In this document: positions 42,303-52,161 of the stretch, in pieces
Layout of the letters: each line of letters begins with the position of its first letter
Numbering within the stretch: the stretch's first letter is position 1
Assembly: GCF_026626335.1 (NCBI RefSeq)
Contig: NZ_JAPNTZ010000011.1
Span: 1 to 64,000 of the forward strand
DNA from: Paractinoplanes pyxinae
Lineage (GTDB): Bacteria > Actinomycetota > Actinomycetes > Mycobacteriales > Micromonosporaceae
Direction of reading: 5' to 3'
DNA: 64,000 nt
The notes under the pieces: model-generated
The model's input: only the letters and a program-made list of their open reading frames with translations
Told to the model about the DNA's origin: nothing
Databases searched by the model: none
Made by a program: the position numbers and the translations under genes

Positions 42303-43163
42303 GTGGCGATCGTGCTCGGAGAAAACCGTTACGGCAAGGCCGAGACCCGGCTGGTCCGGGTCGCGCGCGACGGCGAGACGCACACGCTGACCGACCTCAA
42401 CGTCAGCGTCGCTCTCTCCGGCGACCTCGCCGACACCCACCTGACCGGCGACAACGCGGGCGTGCTGCCCACCGACACCATGAAGAACACGGTGTACGCC
42501 TTCGCCAAGGAACCCGGGGTCGGCGAGCCCGAGGAATTCGCGTTGCTGCTGGCCCGGCACTTCGTCGAGACGCACACGCAGATCCGCGCGGCCCGGGTCG
42601 GCATCGAGTCGTTCGGCTGGGAAAGGCTGGGCCCCCATTCGTTCCGGCGGCAGGGCGACCACACCCGCACGGCCGAGGTCACCGTCACCGTCGAGCAGAC
42701 CCAGGTGGTGAGCGGCATCTCCGGCCTGACGCTGCTCAACTCGACCGACTCGGAGTTCCACGGGTTCGCGCAAGACCGCTACACGACGCTGCCCGAGACC
42801 ACCGACCGGATCCTGGCCACCGCGGTCGACGCGCGGTGGCGGCATCTTCGCGACGACACCGACTGGGCCAAGTCCTTCCCGGCCGCGGTCGAGGCGCTGA
42901 CCGCCGCCTTCGTCGGCACCTACAGCTATTCGCTGCAGCAGACGCTGTACGCGATGGGCAGCCGGGTCCTGACCGAGTTGCCCGAGGTGGCCGAGATCAG
43001 GCTGGCGCTGCCCAACCGGCACCACTACCTGGTCGACCTGTCGCCGTTCGAGCTGTCCAACCACAACGAGGTCTTCATCGCCGGCGACCGGCCGTACGGG
43101 CTGATCGAGGGCACGGTGACCCGCGACGACGTGCCGCCCGCGATCACGGAGTGGTACCCGTGA
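42303..43163 (+). CDS. Urate oxidase (uricase)
   Basis: A 286-aa cofactor-free oxidase that turns urate, O2 and water into 5-hydroxyisourate and H2O2. Motifs are ENRYGKAETRLVRV with the catalytic Lys, and TDTMKNTVYAFAK with the catalytic Thr. GFAQDRYTTLPETTDRI and LPNRHHYLVDLSPF follow, and NEVFIAGDRPYGLIE is the C-terminal substrate region. The start is the GTG at 42303 and the stop overlaps the deaminase GTG (GTGA). The operon holds the three enzymes of the urate-to-allantoin route in order of overlap, which supports channelled expression. Confidence 0.95.
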   Translation: MAIVLGENRYGKAETRLVRVARDGETHTLTDLNVSVALSGDLADTHLTGDNAGVLPTDTMKNTVYAFAKEPGVGEPEEFALLLARHFVETHTQIRAARVGIESFGWERLGPHSFRRQGDHTRTAEVTVTVEQTQVVSGISGLTLLNSTDSEFHGFAQDRYTTLPETTDRILATAVDARWRHLRDDTDWAKSFPAAVEALTAAFVGTYSYSLQQTLYAMGSRVLTELPEVAEIRLALPNRHHYLVDLSPFELSNHNEVFIAGDRPYGLIEGTVTRDDVPPAITEWYP

Positions 43164-44512
43164 TCGTCGTCGAGAACGTCGCCGTCGCCACGGTCGACGC
43201 CGATGACACCTACCACGCCGACGGTCACGTGGTGGTCGGCGACGACGGCCGCATCGCCGCGGTCGGCGCGGGCCCGGCCCCGGCGGGGGAGGGGCGGCGG
43301 GTCGACGGGGCGGGGTGCCTGATCACGCCCGGCCTGATCAACAGCCACCACCACCTCTACCAGTGGGCGACCCGCGGCCTGGCGGTCGACGAGACGCTGT
43401 TCGGCTGGCTGAAGACGCTGTACCCGATCTGGGGCCGGCTCGACGCCGAGGTGGTCGGCGCGGCCGCCGGGGCCGGGCTGGGCTGGCTGGCCCTGTCCGG
43501 GTGCACCACCTCGATGGATCACCACTACGTCTTCCCGCGCGACGGCGGCGACGTGCTCGAGGCCGAGATCGAAGCGGCTCGGCGCATCGGCCTGCGCTTC
43601 CACCCCACGCGCGGCTCGATGGACCTGGGGCAGAGAGACGGCGGGCTGCCTCCGGACAACATCGTCGAGAGCACCGACGACGCCTTGGCCGCCACCGAGA
43701 GCGCGATCGACCGCTGGCACGACCCGTCGCCCGGGTCGATGCTGCGGATCGCGGTGGCGCCGTGCTCGCCGTTCTCGGTCACCGAGCGGTTGATGAGCGA
43801 GGCCGCCGCGCTCGCCCGGCGCAAGGGCGTACGCCTGCACACCCACCTCGCCGAGACCGACGACGAGGAGGACTTCTGCCGCGAGCGGTTCGGCTGCACC
43901 CCGACGGAGTACGCGGAGCGGCTGGGCTGGCTGGGCGACGACGTGTGGCTGGCCCACGGCGTGCACCTCGACGACTCGGCGATCGCCAAGCTGGGCGCGA
44001 CCGGCACGGGTGTGGCGCACTGCCCGAGCTCGAACGCCCGGCTCGGCGCGGGCGCGGCCCGGGTCCGTGAGCTGCTCGATCACCGGGTGCCGGTCGGCTT
44101 GGGGGTCGACGGTTCGGCCTCCCAGGAGGCGAGCCATCTGGGCGAGGAGCTTCGGCAGGCGCTGTACACGGCCCGCACCCGGGGCGGCCCCGGCGCTCTG
44201 AACGCGCGCGAGGCCCTGCGGCTGGGCACGATGGGCGGCGCCCGCTGCCTGGGCCGGTCGGACGAGCTGGGCTCGATCGAGGCCGGCAAGCTGGCCGACC
44301 TGGTGGTGTGGCGGCTCGACGGGCTGGGCCACGCGGGCATCGACGACCGGCTGGCCGCCCTGGTGTTCGGCCCGGCCGCTCCGGTCGAGCTGGCGCTGGT
44401 CGGCGGGCGTCCGGTGGTCGAGCGGGGCGAGCTGGTGCACGCCGACGCCGCGGTGCTGGCGAACGAGGCGGCCCGAGCGCATCGCCGGCTGCTGGACCGT
44501 ACGGGCAATTAA
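43160..44512 (+). CDS. 8-oxoguanine deaminase (amidohydrolase family)
   Basis: A 450-aa metal-dependent amidohydrolase. LINSHHHLYQWATRG holds the metal H-x-H. RLHTHLAETDDEEDFC gives the next His, VWLAHGVHLDD another, and VGLGVDGSASQEASHL the final Asp. The segment from the second His through VWLAHGVHLDD agrees with known 8-oxoguanine deaminases. The product of that reaction is urate, the substrate of the uricase whose stop it overlaps (GTGA), so the context agrees. Guanine deaminase is the alternative; it would give xanthine, and no xanthine dehydrogenase gene is in the window. The gene ends at the TAA before an intergenic region with a fresh promoter. Confidence 0.85.
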   Translation: MIVVENVAVATVDADDTYHADGHVVVGDDGRIAAVGAGPAPAGEGRRVDGAGCLITPGLINSHHHLYQWATRGLAVDETLFGWLKTLYPIWGRLDAEVVGAAAGAGLGWLALSGCTTSMDHHYVFPRDGGDVLEAEIEAARRIGLRFHPTRGSMDLGQRDGGLPPDNIVESTDDALAATESAIDRWHDPSPGSMLRIAVAPCSPFSVTERLMSEAAALARRKGVRLHTHLAETDDEEDFCRERFGCTPTEYAERLGWLGDDVWLAHGVHLDDSAIAKLGATGTGVAHCPSSNARLGAGAARVRELLDHRVPVGLGVDGSASQEASHLGEELRQALYTARTRGGPGALNAREALRLGTMGGARCLGRSDELGSIEAGKLADLVVWRLDGLGHAGIDDRLAALVFGPAAPVELALVGGRPVVERGELVHADAAVLANEAARAHRRLLDRTGN

Positions 44513-44556
44513 GGAAGTCTTAAGAAAGATCCCCCGGAAAAGCGTTATCGAGAATG

Positions 44557-44595
44557 GGAATCGCGGCTACCAGCAACGCTGCGGAATGCGATTCC
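44557..44595. repeat. Inverted repeat with nested small hairpin
   Basis: GGAATCGC (44557-44564) and GCGATTCC (44588-44595) are perfect arms around a 23-nt loop. That loop itself holds CAGC-AAC-GCTG. A T-rich stretch (TAATTCTTTCT) follows, so it could terminate the purine operon or be an operator for the next promoter. Confidence 0.65.
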
Positions 44596-44613
44596 TAATT
44601 CTTTCTCCCAGCG

Positions 44614-44642
44614 TTGAAACAAGTCTCTGAGCTGTGCATACT
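44614..44642 (+). promoter_or_regulatory. Promoter of the secreted CBM6-DUF1996 gene
   Basis: TTGAAA (44614-44619), a 17-bp spacer, then CATACT (44637-44642), about 55 bases before the ATG at 44698. The spacing is ideal for a housekeeping sigma factor. The leader carries GAGACGAGAGA as a weak ribosome site. Confidence 0.65.
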
Positions 44643-44697
44643 CCTCGTGAATGCGCCACCGTGAAGCACCGGATCGGCAGAGACGAGAGAATTAGAA

Positions 44698-46176
44698 ATG
44701 CGGACGGATCCCCTCCACGTCGCCCCGCCCAACCCGAAGAACCGCCGCCGCCTGACCCGCGTCGTGCTCGGCTCGGCCGTCGCCGTCGCGCTCGGGGCCA
44801 GCGGTGTCTACATCGCCAACGCCAACGCGGCCGAGACCGTCGTCCCGGGCCGCCTGCAGGCCGAGGCGTTCGCCGCCCAGTCCGGCGCCCAGACCGAGAA
44901 CACCGGCGACCAGGACGGCGGCAAGAACGTCGGCTGGCTCGGCAACGGCGACTGGCTGCGCTACGACAACGTGACCATCGGCGGCACCGTCACCGCGCGC
45001 ATCGCCTCCGACAACTCCACCGGCGGCTCGATCGAGCTGCGCCTGGGCTCGCAGACGGGCACCCTGCTGACCTCGATCCCGGTGGCGAAGACCGGCGGCT
45101 GGCAGAAGTGGGTCACCAAGACCGCCACCGTGAAGGCGCCGGCCGGTCAGCAGAAGCTCTTCGCGGTCATGAAGAGCGCGCAGGGCGGCGACTTCGTCAA
45201 CATCAATTGGTTCACGCTGGACGCGACGGCCACGACCACCCCGCCGGCCACCACCCCGACGACGGCGCCCACCACGAAGCCGCCGGCGACCACCCCCACC
45301 ACCACGCCGCCGGCCACCGGCGCCGGCTGGGTCGTGATGGACCAGACCAAGTGGCAGGCGCAGGTCGCCGAGTTCAACGCGATGAAGATGAAGCCGGTGA
45401 CCGGCAACCCGGTGCGGGTGGCCGAGTTCAACGCCTCGTGCAAGGTCAGCCACGCCAAGGCCGACGACCCGATCGTGCTGCCGGGCCTGCCGGGCGGCTC
45501 GCACATGCACTCGTTCCTCGGCAACAACGCCACCGACGCGTTCACCACGACCGACACGCTGCTGAAGAACACCGGTTCCAGCTGCAAGCCGGACGAGGAC
45601 CACTCGGCGTACTGGATCCCCAGCCTGTACGAGGGCGACAAGAAGATCGAGCCGCACGGCGTGACCGTCTACTACGGCTCGCGGCTGCCCGACACGACCA
45701 AGACCATGCCGCTTCCGCAGGGCTTCCGGATGGTCGTCGGCGACGCCAAGCGGCAGGTCGACACGCCGAAGGGCGCGCCCGGCCAATTCTGGTGCGCGGG
45801 CGCCGGCGGCGAGATCGGCCGCAGCGCCGACGGCAACTGGCCGGTCTGCGCCAAGACGGCCGAGCTCACCTACCACCTGACCTTCCCGGACTGCTGGGAC
45901 GGCGTGCACCTGGACAGCCCCGACCACAAGTCGCACACCGGTCCGGCCGACTCGTCCGGCAAGTGCAGCGGCAAGTTCCCGGTCGCCATCCCGTCGATCG
46001 CCTTCGTGATCGGCTACCCGACCTCGGGCTCCACCGCCGGCTTCCGGCTGAGCTCGGGCAACGCCAGCTCGATGCACGGCGACGCCTTCCTGGCGTGGGA
46101 CGACGCGGCCCTCGGCCACCGGGTCAAGGACTGCCTGGTGCAGAAGGCCAAGTGCGACAGCTTCGGCAACTTCTGA
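44698..46176 (+). CDS. Secreted protein with CBM6 and DUF1996 domains
   Basis: A 492-aa exported protein. A signal peptide (RRRLTRVVLGSAVAVALGASG, cleavage near ANAAE) is followed by a family 6 carbohydrate-binding module (about 48-180: RLQAEAFAAQ, VGWLGNGDWLRYDNV, GGWQKWVT, FVNINWFTL). A Thr/Pro linker comes next, then DUF1996 (about 235-490: SHMHSFLGNNATDAF, DHSAYWIPSLYEG, CWDGVHLDSPDHKSH, SFRLSS-like GFRLSSG). The His-rich DUF1996 core looks metal-binding; its reaction is unknown. The module should bring it to a polysaccharide outside the cell. It has its own promoter and strong terminator and seems unrelated to the purine genes on both sides. Confidence 0.88.
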   Translation: MRTDPLHVAPPNPKNRRRLTRVVLGSAVAVALGASGVYIANANAAETVVPGRLQAEAFAAQSGAQTENTGDQDGGKNVGWLGNGDWLRYDNVTIGGTVTARIASDNSTGGSIELRLGSQTGTLLTSIPVAKTGGWQKWVTKTATVKAPAGQQKLFAVMKSAQGGDFVNINWFTLDATATTTPPATTPTTAPTTKPPATTPTTTPPATGAGWVVMDQTKWQAQVAEFNAMKMKPVTGNPVRVAEFNASCKVSHAKADDPIVLPGLPGGSHMHSFLGNNATDAFTTTDTLLKNTGSSCKPDEDHSAYWIPSLYEGDKKIEPHGVTVYYGSRLPDTTKTMPLPQGFRMVVGDAKRQVDTPKGAPGQFWCAGAGGEIGRSADGNWPVCAKTAELTYHLTFPDCWDGVHLDSPDHKSHTGPADSSGKCSGKFPVAIPSIAFVIGYPTSGSTAGFRLSSGNASSMHGDAFLAWDDAALGHRVKDCLVQKAKCDSFGNF

Positions 46177-46179
46177 TCG

Positions 46180-46223
46180 CGAGTGCGGGCACGGCCACCC
46201 GTCCCCAGCTGTGACCGCACTCG
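46180..46223. terminator. Hairpin just after the DUF1996 gene
   Basis: CGAGTGCGG (46180-46188) pairs with CCGCACTCG (46215-46223) around a 26-nt loop, four bases after the stop codon. It is a weaker companion to the terminator at 46230-46268. Confidence 0.45.
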
Positions 46224-46229
46224 TCCACG

Positions 46230-46268
46230 GCGTGCTCACCCCCGCAGGGACCGCGGGGGTGAGCACGC
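46230..46268 (+). terminator. Strong terminator hairpin
   Basis: A 16-bp perfect stem, 46230-46245 with 46253-46268 (left arm GCGTGCTCACCCCCGC), and a 7-nt loop AGGGACC, followed by GGGTTTA. The long GC-rich stem with a short T-stretch fits an actinobacterial intrinsic terminator after the DUF1996 gene. Confidence 0.75.
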
Positions 46269-46272
46269 GGGT

Positions 46273-46281
46273 TTATCCACA
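46273..46281 (+). promoter_or_regulatory. DnaA-box consensus TTATCCACA
   Basis: A perfect classical DnaA box in the 172-bp gap before malate synthase, about 68 bp before its ATG. With the two boxes at 41348-41373, three intergenic consensus boxes lie within 5 kb. Confidence 0.55.
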
Positions 46282-46348
46282 AGCGGTTGCGGAGCCTCCC
46301 GCCTCCACTACGGTTTGAGAGGAGCCGCGCCGACGAGGGGAGCCGCCG

Positions 46349-47895
<1,547 letters not shown>

Positions 47896-47896
<1 letters not shown>

Positions 47897-49035
47897 TGCG
47901 GCTCACCGACGCCGACTACGACGAAGTCGACGGGCTGCTCGCGCCGCACGACGCGTTCCTCGCCGCGCGTTATCCGGGCGAGAGCGCCGACCGGCAGCCC
48001 GTGCACACCGTCTACATCCCGGCCGACCGGCTCGACGGCTTCCGCGAGTGGGGCGCCGAGGCGCTGCGGGTGATGGAGCTGCACGACTTCCCGTGGTCGG
48101 TGCCCGGCGTCCGCGAGAAGCTGGCCGCCGAGCCGATCGAAGACCTGCGCGTCGATTTCGAGGACGGCTACGGCGTACGGGACGACGAGCAGGAAGACGC
48201 GGCGGTGCGCAAGGCAGCGGCGATCCTGCGCGCGGGCGACCGGCCGCCTTTCCTCGGCCTGCGCATCAAGTCGCTCGAGGCGGCGACCCGGCGGCGGTCG
48301 CTGCGGACGCTGGATCTGTTCCTATCGTCCTATCAGGACGCCGACTTCATCGTCACGCTGCCCAAGGTGAGCGGGACGGACCAGGTCGCGGCCATGGTCA
48401 CGCTGCTGGAAAGGCTCGAGAACGGGTACGGGCTGGCCGCGGGCACGCTGCGCTTCGAGATCCAGATCGAGTTGCCCGCCGCCGTGCTCGCCGCCGACGG
48501 CACGGCCACCGTCGCCCGTCTGATCACCGCGGCCGGTGGCCGCTGCACGGGCCTGCATTACGGCACGTACGACTACAGCGCGGCGGCCGGGGTGGCCGCG
48601 GCCTACCAGGCGATGGACCATCCCGTCGCCGACCACGCCAAGGCCGTCATGCAGGTCGCCGCCGCGCAGACCGGGGTCCGCCTGTCCGACGGCTCGACCA
48701 ACATCCTGCCGGTGGGCTCCCGGGAAGAGGTGCAGGCGGCCTGGGAGGTGCACCACCGTCTGGTCGGCCGTTCCCTCGAACGCGGCTTCTACCAGGGCTG
48801 GGACCTGCACCCGGCCCAGCTGCCGACCCGCTACGCCACCACGTACGCGTTCTTCCGCGAGGGGCACGAGGCCGCCGTGACCCGGCTGCGCCGCTACCTC
48901 GACCGGCAAGAGAGCGGCATCGCCGACGAGCCCGCCACCGCCCGCGCGCTCGCCACCTACCTGCTGCGCGGGCTCAATTGCGGCGCGCTGACCGACGCCA
49001 CCTTCACCCGGGCCGAGCTACTGGCCTTCCTGTGA
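47896..49035 (+). CDS. HpcH/HpaI-aldolase / citrate-lyase-like protein (DUF6986 type)
   Basis: A 379-aa protein translationally coupled to malate synthase (TGATG). DLRVDFEDGYGVRDDEQED and RFEIQIELPAAVL hold the Asp and Glu that bind metal in HpcH/CitE-type TIM-barrel lyases. LGLRIKSLE gives the conserved Arg, and GLHYGTYDYSAAAGV the glycine-rich phosphate or CoA region. The C-terminus FYQGWDLHPAQLPTRYATTYAFFREG is typical of the DUF6986 group found beside malate synthase in actinomycetes. The family cleaves C-C bonds of hydroxy or oxo acids and often releases glyoxylate or pyruvate. In this cluster it may act on ureidoglycolate or another glyoxylate precursor; that is inference. Its end overlaps the convergent hydrolase gene by 18 bp. 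Confidence 0.78.
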
Positions 49036-49836
49036 CGCCCAGAAGTCGCGGACGAGCTGGTTGAAGGCCTCCGGCTCTTCGCGCTGAGGCTCATGGGCGG
49101 CGCCGGGAACCTCGGCCAGGCGGGCGCCGATGCGGCTCGCGACCGTTGTGCACACCACGCGCATCACCTCGGCCATGCCGGGGCGGTAGCCGGGCGGCGT
49201 CGAATCCCAGCCGCCGAGAACCACCAGCTTGGCGAAGGTGGCTTCGCGCAGAGCCGGGACCGGCAGTTCGGCCAGCCAGCAGGGGCGCTCGTTCAGCGCG
49301 GTGCGGGCGGCACGCAGCAGCCAGGACGCCGGTTGTGGGCGCCGGCCGACCGGGTACGCCGTTTCGACGTACGCGGAAGGGTCTTGATCGCGTGCGACAG
49401 CCATGAAGCGCCGGCCGTCGTCGATCGCGGCCGCCACGACCGGGGAGGACGCGGCGACGGTGTGCGCGCACGGTTCGACCAAAGTCAGCGACCGCACCAG
49501 GTCGGGACGGGCGGCCGCGGCCAGCATCGCGACCGTGCCGCCGTAGGAATGCCCGAGCAGGTGCACGCCGTGGGGCCCGGCCGAGGCCATCAGCTCGAGA
49601 ATGTCACTGGCGTCGGCGGCATAGTCGCTGATGCCGTCGTCGGGATCGGGGCTGTGGCCGAAGCCGCGTCTGTCCGGAAGCAGGACGCGACGGTCGCGCG
49701 CGAGTGGCTGCTGATGCTGGAACGCCCACGAGGCCCAGGTGAACGTGCCGTGGACCAGGATCGCCGGGGCGGCCGGCCCCGGACCGTCCCATGCGGTGAC
49801 GTTGATCGGCGCCCGCGTGCTCACCTTTTTTGTCAT
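49018..49836 (-). CDS. Alpha/beta-hydrolase
   Basis: A 272-aa soluble hydrolase. AILVHGTFTWASWAFQ carries the oxyanion HG, VLLPDRRGFGHSPDPD follows, and VHLLGHSYGGTVAMLA holds the nucleophile Ser. VPGAAHEPQREEPEAFN carries the catalytic His. The substrate is not readable. The ATG at 49836 is supported by TAGCTT exactly six bases upstream on the minus strand, in a 22-bp gap shared with allB. It lies between malate synthase and allantoinase but on the opposite strand, so a ureide hydrolase role is possible but not shown. Confidence 0.85.
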   Translation of the reverse strand: MTKKVSTRAPINVTAWDGPGPAAPAILVHGTFTWASWAFQHQQPLARDRRVLLPDRRGFGHSPDPDDGISDYAADASDILELMASAGPHGVHLLGHSYGGTVAMLAAAARPDLVRSLTLVEPCAHTVAASSPVVAAAIDDGRRFMAVARDQDPSAYVETAYPVGRRPQPASWLLRAARTALNERPCWLAELPVPALREATFAKLVVLGGWDSTPPGYRPGMAEVMRVVCTTVASRIGARLAEVPGAAHEPQREEPEAFNQLVRDFWASQEGQ

Positions 49837-49858
49837 ACCGGAAAGCTAGGCTCACTGC
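49837..49858. promoter_or_regulatory. 22-bp divergent leaderless promoter
   Basis: Plus strand: TAGGCT (49847-49852), six bases, ATG 49859 (allB). Minus strand: TAGCTT (49848-49843), six bases, ATG 49836 (hydrolase). The two -10 elements share bases 49847-49848, so polymerase can serve only one direction at a time. Each -35 region must lie inside the other gene. Confidence 0.65.
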
Positions 49859-51172
49859 ATGTTCGAGCTGGTGTTGCGGTCGCGGCGGGTGGTCGTCGGT
49901 GGTGCGGAAAGGCCGTCCGCCGTGGGCATCGACTCGGGCCGGATCGTCGCGGTGGGCGGGTACGACGACGCCTTCGAGGCTGCGGTCGACACTGATCTGG
50001 GCGAGACGGCTTTGCTGCCGGGGCTGGTCGACACGCATGTGCATGTCAACGAGCCCGGGCGTACGGAATGGGAGGGGTTTGCCTCGGCCACCCGGGCCGC
50101 CGCGGCCGGGGGCGTCACGGCGATCGTCGACATGCCGCTCAACAGCCTGCCGCCGACCGTCGACGTCGAAGCGTTGCGGATCAAACAGGCGGCCGCGAGT
50201 GGGCAGATTTTCGTCGATGTCGGTTTCTGGGGCGGCGCGATCCCGGGCAACGCGGGCGCGCTGCCGGCGCTGCACGAGGCCGGCGTATTCGGGTTCAAGG
50301 CGTTCCTGGCCGACTCCGGCGTGCCCGAGTTTCCGCCCGTCTCGGCGAGCGAGCTGCGGCAGGCCTTCGAGGCGGTCGACGCCCAGTTCGTCGTGCACGC
50401 CGAAGATCCCGACCACCTCGGCGAGCTGCCCGGCCCGGCGAGCTACGCCGCGTTCCTCGGGTCGCGTCCGCCCGAGGCCGAGCACGCTGCGGTCGCCACC
50501 GCCATCGACGCCGCCCGGGTTACCGGCGGCCGCGTGCACATCCTGCATCTGTCGGCCGCTTCGGCCCTGCCGCTGATCGCCGCCGCGCGAGCCGAGGGTC
50601 TGCGCGTCACCGCCGAGACCTGCCCGCACTACCTGACGCTCGACGCCGCCCACATCCCCGACGGCGCGACCGAGTTCAAGTGCTGTCCGCCCATCCGCGA
50701 CGCGGCCAACGCCGACCAGCTGTGGCAGGCGCTGGCCGACGGGCTGATCACCTGCGTGGTCAGCGACCACTCGCCCTGCACGCCCGAGCTCAAGAAGCGC
50801 GACACCGGCGACTTCGCCGCAGCCTGGGGCGGCATCGCCTCGGTGCAGCTCGGTCTGCCGGTGATCTGGAGCGCGGCCCGCGCCCGCGGCCACACGCTGG
50901 CCGAGGTCACCGAGTGGATGGCCCACCGCCCGGCCGAGCTGGTGGGGCTGCACGAGAAGGGCCGCATCGCGGTGGGGGCCGACGCCGACCTGGTCGCCTT
51001 CGATCCCGACGACACCTTCGTCGTCGAGCCGGCCCGGCTGCACCACAAGAACCCCGTGACGCCGTACGCGGGACAGAAACTGCACGGCGTCGTGCGCACC
51101 ACCTGGCTGCGGGGTCACGCGGTGGCCGGCGATACCGCGCGTGGCCGGTTCCTGAGCCGGAGGGATGCCTGA
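49859..51172 (+). CDS. allB: Allantoinase
   Basis: A 437-aa amidohydrolase that opens the allantoin ring to allantoate. LPGLVDTHVHVNEPGRTEWEG gives the metal H-x-H. GVFGFKAFLADSG holds the carboxylated Lys, and VHILHLSAASALPLI and TAETCPHYLTL two more His. ITCVVSDHSPCTPELK holds the catalytic Asp. These match allantoinase rather than dihydropyrimidinase (E-P-G-R-T-E-W-E-G is typical). It overlaps the allantoicase gene by TGATG. The start is directly downstream of a leaderless -10. Confidence 0.94.
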   Translation: MFELVLRSRRVVVGGAERPSAVGIDSGRIVAVGGYDDAFEAAVDTDLGETALLPGLVDTHVHVNEPGRTEWEGFASATRAAAAGGVTAIVDMPLNSLPPTVDVEALRIKQAAASGQIFVDVGFWGGAIPGNAGALPALHEAGVFGFKAFLADSGVPEFPPVSASELRQAFEAVDAQFVVHAEDPDHLGELPGPASYAAFLGSRPPEAEHAAVATAIDAARVTGGRVHILHLSAASALPLIAAARAEGLRVTAETCPHYLTLDAAHIPDGATEFKCCPPIRDAANADQLWQALADGLITCVVSDHSPCTPELKKRDTGDFAAAWGGIASVQLGLPVIWSAARARGHTLAEVTEWMAHRPAELVGLHEKGRIAVGADADLVAFDPDDTFVVEPARLHHKNPVTPYAGQKLHGVVRTTWLRGHAVAGDTARGRFLSRRDA

Positions 51173-52161
51173 TGGAAGAGTTCGCCACCCTGCCCGACCT
51201 GGCCTCCCGCGCGCTCGGCGGGGGTGTCGTCCACGCGAACGACGAGTTCTTCGCCGCGGCCGACCACCTGGTGCTCCCGCAGCCGCCGGTGTTCGCGCCG
51301 CGCACCTTCGACCACAAAGGCCAGGTGTACGACGGGTGGGAGACCCGCCGTCGTCGCGAGCCCGGCAGCGACGTGGCCATCGTCCGGCTCGGCGCGCCCG
51401 GTGTGATCCGCGGGGTGGACGTCGACACGGCGTTCTTCACTGGCAATTACCCGCCGCACGCGGCGATCGACGGCCTGGCTGTCGACGGCTACCCCACCCC
51501 GGCCGAACTGCTCGCCGCCGAGTGGACGCCACTCGTGCCGCGGTCGCCGTTGCAGGGCGACAGCCGCAACTTGTTCGCCGTGACCGACCGGCGCCGGTAC
51601 ACCCACGTCCGGCTGACGATCTTCCCCGACGGCGGCGTGGCCCGGCTGCGCGTGCACGGCACTGCCGTGCCCGACCCGCGGCTGCTGCCCGAAGTGTTCG
51701 ACGTCGCCGCGCTGGCGTACGGCGCTCGGATCACCGGCTGCAGCAACATGTTCTACGGCCACCCGGGCAACATGCTGATGCCCGGCCTGGCCCAGCACAT
51801 GGGCGACGGGTGGGAGACGTCCCGCCGCCGCGACGACGCCAACGACTGGGTGGCGGTCGCCCTGGCCGCGCCGGCCGAGATCGCGCTGGCCGACCTCGAC
51901 ACCACGCATTTCAAGGGCAACGCCCCGGGCTGGGCCACGCTGCGCGGCAGCGAGGACGGGCAGGAGTGGTTCGAGCTGCTGCCCCGGGTGGCGCTGCGGC
52001 CGGACACGCCGCACCGCTTCCCGATCCGAGCCGGGCGCGTCGCCGCCCGCGTCCGGCTCGACATCTTCCCCGACGGCGGCATGGCCCGCCTGCGCCTGCA
52101 CGGCCGTCCGGTGGCGGGCTACCTGGAAGAGCAATTCCGGAGGCATGCCGATGGCCTATGA
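51172..52161 (+). CDS. alc: Allantoicase
   Basis: A 329-aa enzyme that splits allantoate to S-ureidoglycolate and urea. It is made of two similar jelly-roll halves: DGWETRRRREPGSDVAIVRLG ... IFPDGGVARLRVHG and DGWETSRRRDDANDWVAVALA ... IFPDGGMARLRLHG. The start VVHANDEFFAAADHLVLP and ARITGCSNMFYGHPGNMLMPG are family marks. The ATG overlaps the allB stop, so allantoin and allantoate breakdown are coupled. No ureidoglycolate lyase or amidohydrolase of known type and no urease follow. Confidence 0.94.
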   Translation: MEEFATLPDLASRALGGGVVHANDEFFAAADHLVLPQPPVFAPRTFDHKGQVYDGWETRRRREPGSDVAIVRLGAPGVIRGVDVDTAFFTGNYPPHAAIDGLAVDGYPTPAELLAAEWTPLVPRSPLQGDSRNLFAVTDRRRYTHVRLTIFPDGGVARLRVHGTAVPDPRLLPEVFDVAALAYGARITGCSNMFYGHPGNMLMPGLAQHMGDGWETSRRRDDANDWVAVALAAPAEIALADLDTTHFKGNAPGWATLRGSEDGQEWFELLPRVALRPDTPHRFPIRAGRVAARVRLDIFPDGGMARLRLHGRPVAGYLEEQFRRHADGL

